A DNA stretch of 64,000 bases, from the NCBI GenBank assembly GCA_003290165.1, contig QNQO01001178.1, positions 124,001 through 188,000 of the forward strand, given 5' to 3'. Of this stretch, positions 61,501 to 64,000 are shown piece by piece. Under the pieces are notes generated by a model, which was not told the origin of the DNA, searched no databases, and saw nothing but the letters and a program-made list of their open reading frames with translations. The first letter of the stretch is position 1. The number at the start of each line of letters is the position of its first letter. A program made the translations under genes and the position numbers. Origin of the DNA: Berberis thunbergii (taxonomy: Eukaryota; Streptophyta; Magnoliopsida; Ranunculales; Berberidaceae).

Positions 61501-64000
61501 CCAGAAGTCCTTCATCATCTGTGTCAATTTCAAAATCTGATTTTGAATATCCAGAATCACTTCCTCCCACAGATAGTGAATTCCATGTGATACTCGAGCT
61601 TGCAGAGCTAGGCTTGTCTATCATTGATCATACACCGGAAGAGATACTTTATTTATCGGTGCAAAATCTTTTGCTGTCACATTCAAGTGGCTTAGGATCT
61701 GGAATCTCTAGGTAAGCCTTTTGTATATCCAGTGACAGTTGATCTCTGTAGCTAGAGTTCTTGAGTTAGATTACTAATATACATTAACTAGCAGTGTTCT
61801 AAAAATCGGTGTAGGCGGCCTCCTGGGTGGGTTTTTGAATTTTCTTAGAGAGTTGCTACGGGTACCCGACCGTTTGGCTCAGTTGCACCAACTTTAGTTT
61901 ACATATTTAATTTATAAAAGTTACATAGTGTACCCAACCACTATTTGTTAACCCTAAAACAACAATACTTAATTACAAGAATTAAGAGAAGCGAAACAAT
62001 GGATTCACAACTCCAATATTGAAATAAAAATGTCATTAAAATAAAAAAATTAGATGTATTTCTAACTTCAAGAGCATTGCAATAGTTGTAAATAAAAATC
62101 TCTAAATCTAGCACATATTCAATGTACATGTATGAACCCAATTTCAAATGTCTCTGATATTTATTTTTTATTTTGCTCAAATAAATAAAGGCATCCAATA
62201 AAATCGTTTTCATAAAAAAGGTAAGTTAGTGTTACGCATTTTAAGTTGGTGAAACATCCCAAAAGGTCGGTGCAACCGAGCTAAATAGTCGGGTACACGT
62301 AGCAACTCCCTTGTTTTTATTTCTAGTTTCAAAAAAATTAAAAAATTAAGACTTTTTTTTTTTTTTTTTTTACATTTTGCATATGTATCTTGGCATTGAA
62401 TTATAAGTAATTTGTATGCTATTATGCGTAACTTTAAAAGTTATAAACTATACTAAATAATTAAATAACCGCCTAGTCCTCTGGGTGCCATTCTCGTGCT
62501 CGATACCCGCCTAGCGTTTTTTAGAACACTGTTAACTAGTAGATAATTTTTATGAATGACAGGCGTTATTCGATAATATGATTTGTATGACAGGTTCAAG
62601 TTACGCATGCAAGCAATTCAAGTGGATAATCAATTGCCCTTATCTCCAATGCCTGTTCTATTCAGGCCCCAAAAAGTTGGAGAACAGCTTGATTACATCT
62701 TAAAACTGTCATTAACAATGCAATCCAATGGTTCACTAGATCTCTGTCTCTACCCATATATTGGTTTCCATGTGGTATGCGACTTCTTCATTATTTCACT
62801 TGGCATTGAAATTTTTAGAACAATGGTGGGTTCTTCTTCTTTACTACGAATTATAATCTTCTTTCACCATCCAGGGGAACAAGAGTTCTGCGTTTGTGGT
62901 AAATATACATGAACCAATAATTTGGCGCCTCCATGAAATGATGCAGAAAGCTAACCTGGATAGAGCATACAACAGAAAGACAACTGCTGTTTCTGTTGAT
63001 CCCATTATACAAATTGGGTATGCAAAACGTTCAGTTGAAATCAATAGCGAAAACATGTGCTCTTTCTCTCATTATTGATTGTTCTAATAGATGATAATTT
63101 TCTTGAATAATAGCGTTCTGAACATCTCGGAGATTCGAATCAAAGTATCAATGGCTATGTCACCAACTCAACGGCCAAGAGGCGTACTTGGGTTTTGGTC
63201 ATCTTTGATGACTGCACTGGGAAACACTGAAAATATGCCAGTAAGTTTTGGGTTTGTTCTTTTGTAATTTTGAACTCTTAGGTTCCCATTGGATAAAGCA
63301 GTTTCCTCATTCTAGTTTAATAAGATCCAACATACACAGTTTGATTGTTTTACGGGACTATTCTAAAACAAATGTTCAAATACAAATTGATGCAGTCCAC
63401 AACATGTTGGCTCTGATGATTGTCCAAACCAAACCAAGTGGATGATAATAACCATTATGTGGCCTTCCTACAGGGTGTTTATTGTGATTTTTAAGGAATT
63501 CTTGAAAAAGGGATTTTCAATTGCTAATTTTATCTTTGTGGATCATTGTTTTACCCATTCAACAGCGAAACCATCGTCCTGCCTCTGTATTAATAATTTA
63601 AAATAAGGAAGTGGTGGCCCATCAAGTGTACCTTTTGAAGAAGGTACATTTGTATGTATATGACAGGGGATTGGGTGGGGTAAGTGCCCTACCTAAAAAA
63701 TTTTAAAGTCATCGCAATCCCTTTTTGTGCGGCCCTCAAATATCTATCTATAAATAAAGTTATTTTTTTGCTTGGTAGCTAGTATTTCATGTGGAAGTAT
63801 GATTGTTTGATGTATCCTCATTCAGGTTAAGATTAATCAAAGATTCCATGAAGACATATCCATGCGGCAAAGTGCTATGGTTAGTACTGCCGTTTCAAAC
63901 ATTCAGAAGGATCTTCTCAGTCAACCTCTTCAGTTGCTCTCTGGAGTCGACATACTTGGTAATGCAAGCAGTGCTCTGGGTCATATGAGTAAAAGTTTTG
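8913..64000 (+). CDS. VPS13: VPS13-family bridge-like lipid-transfer protein (M1/M2 type), 59 coding exons, 3' end off-window
   Basis: Plant VPS13 proteins form long hydrophobic grooves that move phospholipids between membranes at contact sites. The start [18 protein letters not shown] at 8913 is the canonical chorein N-terminus. Fifty-nine exons (coordinates in the segment entries) give about 11,767 nt, equal to roughly 3,923 codons once three missing bases are allowed for. Arabidopsis M-type proteins are about 4,100-4,200 residues, so some 250-300 residues lie past 64000. Every intron has GT-AG ends. Exons 3, 9 and 14 are each one base short of the length their phases require; all others fit. 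Long introns (15, 32, 45, 8, 17, 22) hold the transposons. Assignment to VPS13M1 versus M2 needs a tree. Confidence 0.95.
9948..9999. repeat. 26-bp tandem repeat, two copies
   Basis: TCCTATGACTTACGTGTGG and the following bases recur once with period 26 and two or three mismatches, inside VPS13 intron 1. Confidence 0.75.
10025..10253. repeat. Diverged direct duplication in intron 1
   Basis: ATGCACTAACTATTACxCC, AAAACACAATTGAA and TTTTTCAAGAACCTAATTG occur twice in the same order (from 10026 and from 10160). The second copy lacks about 40 bases of the A-rich middle. Confidence 0.7.
10367..10459 (-). mobile_element. tRNA-derived SINE
   Basis: Read on the minus strand: an A-box-like TGGTTAAGGCTC, a B-box-like GGGTTATATACCC, and an A tract of about 15 as 3' tail (poly-T at about 10369-10383 on the plus strand). 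TTGTTGTA occurs on both sides (10359-10366 and 10460-10467), consistent with a short target duplication. Intron 1 of VPS13. Confidence 0.6.
11838..12789. other. VPS13 intron 5
   Basis: No repeat, RNA gene or recognisable coding fragment was seen in this 952-bp intron apart from a G-rich stretch near 12205-12235. Confidence 0.5.
13458..13658. mobile_element. Fold-back MITE with 9-bp target duplication, Mutator-like
   Basis: The arms AATTCTAGCTGGCCTGGG (left) and CCCAGGCCCTGTAGAATT (right) are inverted repeats that continue through CCTGGTTGCTGCCTGG. The arms end internally in a C homopolymer (about 13523-13537) and a G homopolymer (about 13578-13597) that would pair. TTGGAAAAT flanks both sides (13449-13457 and 13659-13667), a perfect 9-bp duplication typical of Mutator-like elements. 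Intron 8. Confidence 0.85.
13659..14811. other. Central part of VPS13 intron 8
   Basis: Several open frames of 60-90 codons occur on both strands (14030-14760), but none matches a family I recognise, and length is within chance expectation. It may be old repeat sequence. Confidence 0.4.
14812..14913. repeat. 51-bp tandem duplication
   Basis: GACAATTTCCTACGAAATTA to GGGGGCTTTGTTTGT is repeated directly with period 51 and few differences, in intron 8. Confidence 0.8.
15774..16372. mobile_element. hAT MITE copy b, with perfect 8-bp target duplication
   Basis: Starts CAGTGTTCTAAAAAGCGC and ends TTTTAGAACACTG. Flanked by GTTTTTAT at 15766-15773 and 16373-16380. Subterminal regions are rich in GCCTAGGCGG-type motifs. 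Length 599 bp. In VPS13 intron 8, just ahead of exon 9. Confidence 0.9.
16611..19282 (+). CDS. VPS13: VPS13 exons 9-15: extended chorein region
   Basis: Exons: 16611-16711, 16821-17021, 17112-17269, 18199-18357, 18472-18564, 18714-19064, 19169-19282 (about residues 207-599). Family motifs include [75 protein letters not shown] and [14 protein letters not shown]. Exon 9 is one base short at CCCC (16656-16659), sending the frame to TGA before [18 protein letters not shown]. Exon 14 is one base short in a T4 run (18883-18886): QFW-stop replaces [11 protein letters not shown]. Splice sites are all intact. Confidence 0.93.
17592..18075 (+). mobile_element. L1-type LINE 3' remnant
   Basis: Translation shows the zinc-knuckle/RVT C-terminal motif [16 protein letters not shown] and, after a frameshift, [16 protein letters not shown], the usual plant L1 ending. 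It closes with GATAAAAAAGG at about 18060-18070. VPS13 intron 11, same strand as the gene. Confidence 0.75.
19437..19551. repeat. (TTA)n microsatellite
   Basis: About 115 bp of TTA repeats with two interruptions near 19517 and 19537, at the start of the 6.4-kb intron 15. It creates spurious poly-Leu and poly-Tyr frames. Confidence 0.95.
20917..21104. mobile_element. Fold-back MITE with near-perfect 84-nt arms
   Basis: The left arm from CTAAATGTCGAGGGATTGAG and the right arm ending CTCAATCCCTCGACATTTAG are complementary over about 84 nt with only one or two differences near the tip, around a 19-nt loop. A transcript would form a very stable hairpin. Related to 4785-4970. Nested in LTR element 1. 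Confidence 0.85.
21188..21442. repeat. 104-bp tandem repeat, about 2.5 copies
   Basis: TGATAAATAGAAGGGGGCAA recurs at 21188, 21292 and 21396, an exact 104-bp period, with CCCACTTACACCAT and CAAAGGATTTTCATAATTGA in each full unit. Confidence 0.9.
22942..24559. other. Intron 15 between LTR element 1 and an L1 end
   Basis: No coding family recognised. A poly-A run and TGTCGACAC motifs occur at about 24113-24170, which resemble parts of the hAT element at 26698-27646. Confidence 0.4.
24560..24925 (+). mobile_element. Possible L1 3' end
   Basis: A T-rich stretch followed by TATCAATAAAATCTTTTGTG and an A-rich tail (about 24904-24935) looks like a plant L1 3' untranslated end; no coding part was recognised. 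Confidence 0.4.
25172..25600. mobile_element. hAT MITE copy c
   Basis: Starts CAGTGTTCTAAAAATCGGCC and ends CTTTTTAGAACACT. It has subterminal GCGCTAGGC motifs and the family core TTTGCATATGTATCTTGGCA. It is inverted relative to copy b. The flanks do not show a clear 8-bp duplication. It lies about 60 bp ahead of VPS13 exon 16. Confidence 0.85.
25664..29268 (+). CDS. VPS13: VPS13 exons 16-19
   Basis: Exons: 25664-25759, 26278-26345, 28850-28970, 29047-29268 (about residues 600-768). They read [72 protein letters not shown] and [15 protein letters not shown], matching conserved blocks of plant VPS13. All phases agree. Exon 16 follows the longest intron (6.4 kb). Confidence 0.93.
26733..26782. 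repeat. 50-bp palindrome inside the hAT-like element
   Basis: CACGTGTCAAATACGTGTCG and its exact complement flank a few central bases (arms of about 23 nt). Both ends are G-box-like CACGTG. Confidence 0.9.
27468..27501 (-). mobile_element. Ultra-short RTE LINE tail with target duplication
   Basis: A 34-bp insert (CATCATCATCATCAAAGCCC and following) lies between exact 15-bp repeats ATTTTATATTCTTAT (27453-27467 and 27502-27516). On the minus strand it reads as the end of an RTE LINE (GGGCTTTGATGATGATG tail). Nested within the hAT-like element. Confidence 0.75.
27715..28590 (+). mobile_element. L1-type LINE 3' remnant
   Basis: Fragments in shifting frames read [60 protein letters not shown] (zinc-binding RVT motif) and [14 protein letters not shown], followed by a 3' end with GATAAAAAAAAAGAAAAAG at 28562-28590. 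A 30-bp internal tandem duplication lies at about 27785-27850. Non-functional. Confidence 0.85.
29382..32361 (+). CDS. VPS13: VPS13 exons 20-23: PH-like domain
   Basis: Exons: 29382-29609, 29700-29809, 29892-29988, 32263-32361 (about residues 769-946). [20 protein letters not shown] is followed by a PH-like fold running from [20 protein letters not shown] through [11 protein letters not shown] and [10 protein letters not shown] to [20 protein letters not shown], where the Trp of the C-terminal helix is visible. PH domains often bind phosphoinositides and may target this protein. Phases agree. Confidence 0.9.
30440..31000 (-). mobile_element. L1-type LINE remnant, minus strand
   Basis: On the minus strand one frame reads [20 protein letters not shown] followed by PLVVGLWS, the plant L1 zinc-binding RVT end. 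An adjacent frame gives further weaker matches. A 40-bp part containing CCCAATCATTGTGTG is duplicated. VPS13 intron 22, antisense to the gene. Confidence 0.75.
31749..31793 (-). mobile_element. Ultra-short RTE LINE tail with 17-bp target duplication
   Basis: A 45-bp insert between exact repeats ATCATAATCACGGTAAT (31732-31748 and 31794-31810). Read on the minus strand it is CCCCGAAAGTATCGGGAATG then GGCTTTGATGATGATGATG, the 3' tip of an RTE-clade LINE with its TGATGA tail directly abutting the duplication. VPS13 intron 22. Confidence 0.82.
32480..37161 (+). CDS. VPS13: VPS13 exons 24-32: central groove segment
   Basis: Exons: 32480-32620, 33198-33266, 33662-34126, 34216-34542, 34843-34974, 35055-35168, 35509-35693, 36745-36853, 37018-37161 (about residues 947-1508). 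Conserved stretches include [79 protein letters not shown] and [18 protein letters not shown]. The acidic, low-complexity stretch in exon 26 (about residues 1090-1160) is probably a surface loop. Phases agree. Confidence 0.93.
36228..36640 (-). mobile_element. L1-type LINE 3' remnant, minus strand
   Basis: On the minus strand [19 protein letters not shown] matches the W-x-WRERNxRxFxG ending of plant L1s; poly-A (poly-T and ATCAATAAAAC on the plus strand at about 36235-36255) follows. VPS13 intron 30. Confidence 0.65.
37162..38555. other. First part of VPS13 intron 32
   Basis: AT-rich and without recognised elements or genes; frames of up to 65 codons look like chance. Confidence 0.4.
38556..39808 (-). 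mobile_element. TRIM-type short LTR retrotransposon
   Basis: Direct repeats of about 226-229 bp at roughly 38556-38781 and 39580-39808 share GATAAACAAA, ACTCATACTTGGGCTTTTAA and AATATTACATCA. Next to the right repeat, on the minus strand, TTTGGTATCAGAGCGG is an exact initiator-Met tRNA primer-binding site. Next to the left repeat, on the minus strand, is the purine tract GAAGTGGGGGAAA. The interior is only 0.8 kb with no gag or pol. Antisense to VPS13, intron 32. Confidence 0.85.
40132..40182 (+). other. 5S rRNA-like fragment
   Basis: CTAGGATGGGTGACCTCCCG and the following bases match the 3' third of plant 5S rRNA; the 5' two thirds are absent. Cassandra TRIM elements carry 5S-like sequence in their LTRs, so this may be such a remnant, but no LTR pair was found here. 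Not a functional rRNA gene. Confidence 0.6.
40253..41213. mobile_element. PIF/Harbinger-like TIR element
   Basis: Ends AGGTCTGTTGGTTG and CAACCAAACAGACCC are imperfect inverted repeats, with TTA on each side (40250-40252 and 41214-41216) fitting the 3-bp PIF target. No transposase is visible. The plus-strand right part is G-rich near 41045-41060. VPS13 intron 32. Confidence 0.65.
41883..47111 (+). CDS. VPS13: VPS13 exons 33-38: central groove segment, second part
   Basis: Exons: 41883-42158, 42379-43044, 43971-44189, 46035-46138, 46406-46701, 47027-47111 (about residues 1509-2057). Conserved blocks: [85 protein letters not shown] and [19 protein letters not shown]. Exon 38 carries the first W-P-x-x-P-x-Y-x-x-LG repeat ([19 protein letters not shown]). 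Phases agree. Confidence 0.92.
43045..43970. other. VPS13 intron 34
   Basis: Nothing recognised in this 926-bp intron. Confidence 0.5.
44768..44852. mobile_element. Truncated end of the CAAGGATGCA hAT family
   Basis: GACGTGTCGTCAAGTCCTAG, then ATTGCCCAGTCAGCATGTC and GTGTGCATCCTAG, parallels the right end of the element at 26698-27646 at about 75-80% by eye. No left partner was found. VPS13 intron 35. Confidence 0.6.
45313..45619. mobile_element. hAT MITE copy d, degenerate right end
   Basis: Starts CAGTGTTCTAAAAAATGC with GCGGGCGGCGAGCAGG and CCTAGGCGG motifs; the core CAAAGATACATATGCAAAAT is present. The right end reads TTCTAAATAATCACTG, a decayed TIR. VPS13 intron 35. Confidence 0.75.
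47112..48729. other. VPS13 intron 38, with a 23-bp direct repeat
   Basis: The only structure seen is the exact repeat of 23 bp beginning GGTTATAAATCTTACATATA at 47412 and 47502, flanking 67 bp. No family recognised. Confidence 0.5.
48730..50858 (+). CDS. VPS13: VPS13 exons 39-43: W-P-P-GY-LG repeat region
   Basis: Exons: 48730-49431, 49540-49858, 50169-50327, 50413-50576, 50678-50858 (about residues 2058-2565). Three further repeats follow the one in exon 38: [38 protein letters not shown] and [19 protein letters not shown]. This motif also occurs in plant DUF946/Vps62-type proteins. Later blocks are [19 protein letters not shown] and [20 protein letters not shown]. Intron 39 (49432-49539, 108 nt) is a multiple of three and has no in-frame stop. 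Phases agree. Confidence 0.92.
50940..55727 (+). CDS. VPS13: VPS13 exons 44-47: C2-like domain
   Basis: Exons: 50940-51203, 51285-51491, 55228-55282, 55597-55727 (about residues 2566-2784). [20 protein letters not shown] is followed by a C2-like sandwich: [71 protein letters not shown] and [15 protein letters not shown]2 domains commonly bind acidic membranes, some with calcium; only part of the usual acidic loops is visible. Intron 45 between exons 45 and 46 holds an LTR element and an L1 end. Confidence 0.9.
52383..54309 (-). mobile_element. Non-autonomous LTR retrotransposon 2, same family as element 1
   Basis: Direct repeats at about 52383-52666 and 54023-54309 share AAACTTGCAAATxAA, GATAATTxAAAGAAAATAAA and AACCCTAAC-type blocks, and match the LTRs of element 1. 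On the minus strand the interior near the left repeat reads CTCGAGGACAACTTTTTCAA then CCCAGGGAGA, the pol end and purine tract, and the right repeat is followed by TTGGTACCAATGCG, a decayed Met primer site. No ORFs. Repeated GGGTCGATCGACC motifs occur at 53909-53965. Antisense to VPS13, intron 45. Confidence 0.8.
54480..54975 (+). mobile_element. L1-type LINE 3' remnant
   Basis: [18 protein letters not shown] (zinc-binding RVT motif, second Cys pair degraded) and later [16 protein letters not shown], then a 3' end with CAATAAAATTTATG and an A-rich tail (54959-54976). VPS13 intron 45, immediately 3' of LTR element 2. Confidence 0.75.
55897..57294 (+). CDS. VPS13: VPS13 exons 48-49: dysferlin-type motif and start of the adaptor-binding region
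   Basis: Exons: 55897-56370, 56473-57294 (about residues 2785-3216). Exon 48 has [19 protein letters not shown], a VAB-type repeat start. Exon 49 opens with [34 protein letters not shown] and, after a spacer, [11 protein letters not shown], the paired Trp and Arg-rich signature of dysferlin N/C (Pex24-like) domains. It continues with [20 protein letters not shown] and [20 protein letters not shown], typical of the VAB region. The 90-nt intron 49 (57295-57384) keeps the frame and has no stop. Confidence 0.9.
57385..61711 (+). CDS. VPS13: VPS13 exons 50-55: SHR-BD/VAB adaptor-binding region
   Basis: Exons: 57385-57458, 58116-58572, 58663-58749, 60454-60609, 60711-60895, 61175-61711 (about residues 3217-3715). 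The region matches the SHR-BD domain that in yeast and animal VPS13 binds Pro-X-Pro adaptor motifs. Blocks: [93 protein letters not shown] and [20 protein letters not shown]. Phases agree. Confidence 0.92.
57651..57730. mobile_element. Possible TIR-element end
   Basis: AATCCGATCGGTTTGCACCC CTAG at the right, preceded by AATCCGGTCCGAATCC-type repeats, resembles plant element ends that read CTAGGGGTGCAAAC. No opposite end was found. VPS13 intron 50. Confidence 0.35.
58750..60453. other. VPS13 intron 52
   Basis: Contains an AAT/TAA microsatellite (59419-59437), a G run near 59645-59655, and TTAGGGCCGGCCCTG at 59944-59958, a palindrome resembling termini of some hAT elements. No complete element or gene was identified. 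Confidence 0.4.
61792..62531. mobile_element. hAT MITE copy e, with perfect 8-bp target duplication and a nested MITE
   Basis: Starts CAGTGTTCTAAAAATCGG and ends TTTTTTAGAACACTG. TTAACTAG flanks both sides exactly (61784-61791 and 62532-62539). It contains the family core TTTTGCATATGTATCTTGGC. It is longer than its relatives because of an insertion at 61851-62307. VPS13 intron 55. Confidence 0.9.
61851..62307. mobile_element. MITE nested in hAT copy e
   Basis: AGTTGCTACGGGTACCCGAC through GGCTCAGTTGCACC on the left and the matching complement ending GTCGGGTACACGTAGCAACT on the right form TIRs of about 39 bp with some five mismatches. Length about 457 bp. Target duplication not clear. It must postdate copy e. 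Confidence 0.8.
62594..64000 (+). CDS. VPS13: VPS13 exons 56-59: start of the C-terminal APT1/ATG2-C-like region, truncated by the window
   Basis: Exons: 62594-62774, 62875-63017, 63114-63240, and 63826 to the window end (about residues 3716-3923). Blocks: [74 protein letters not shown] and [20 protein letters not shown]. The last is the characteristic entry to the VPS13 C-terminal helices. The remaining helices and the usual C-terminal PH-like domain are outside. Confidence 0.92.
63241..63825. other. VPS13 intron 58
   Basis: No recognised element or gene in this 585-bp intron. Confidence 0.5.

Overview
This is a plant nuclear window, most likely from a eudicot. It is AT-rich, has GT-AG introns, plant-type gene families (group I SHAGGY kinase, type I MADS-box, M-type VPS13), plant MITEs and short LTR retrotransposons primed on initiator-Met tRNA. 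The species cannot be fixed from the sequence. I see no new defence-like or biosynthetic system. What stands out is one giant gene whose introns are packed with transposon remnants, plus several gene models that do or may carry lesions.

Layout. (1) 59-1657, minus strand: the first eight coding exons of a GSK3/SHAGGY-like kinase, with its leader intron and promoter up to about 3.5 kb; the 3' part lies left of the window. Exon 5 is one base short. (2) 3.5-8.6 kb: an intergenic stretch with an hAT MITE, a fold-back MITE, a decayed MADS-box pseudogene split by a 413-bp MITE, an 80-bp duplication and an intact single-exon AGL62-like gene (6953-7612). (3) 8587-64000, plus strand: a TATA box, a GC/CT-rich leader with two chained upstream ORFs, and 59 coding exons of a VPS13-family bridge-like lipid-transfer protein. 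About 11.77 kb of coding sequence (about 3,923 codons) is spread over 55 kb; the final C-terminal exons lie beyond 64000.

The VPS13 exons encode, in order, a chorein N domain, a PH-like segment, the long extended-chorein groove, four W-P-P-GY-LG repeats, a C2-like domain, a dysferlin-type motif, the SHR-BD/VAB adaptor region and the start of the C-terminal APT1/ATG2-like part. Nearly all splice phases agree across the 59 exons. The exceptions are three single-base deletions, in exons 3, 9 and 14; exons 15-59 have none.

Mobile elements supply most of the non-coding length. They include five copies of one hAT MITE family (three with 8-bp target duplications), another 949-bp hAT element with a clean 8-bp duplication, two related LTR elements and one TRIM (all antisense to VPS13), six L1-type LINE ends in both orientations, two RTE LINE tails only 34-45 bp long with 15-17-bp target duplications, fold-back MITEs, a SINE and a 5S-rRNA-like fragment. 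The kinase acts in brassinosteroid/stress signalling, AGL62-like proteins in endosperm or gametophyte development, and VPS13 at membrane contact sites; their adjacency implies no shared pathway.
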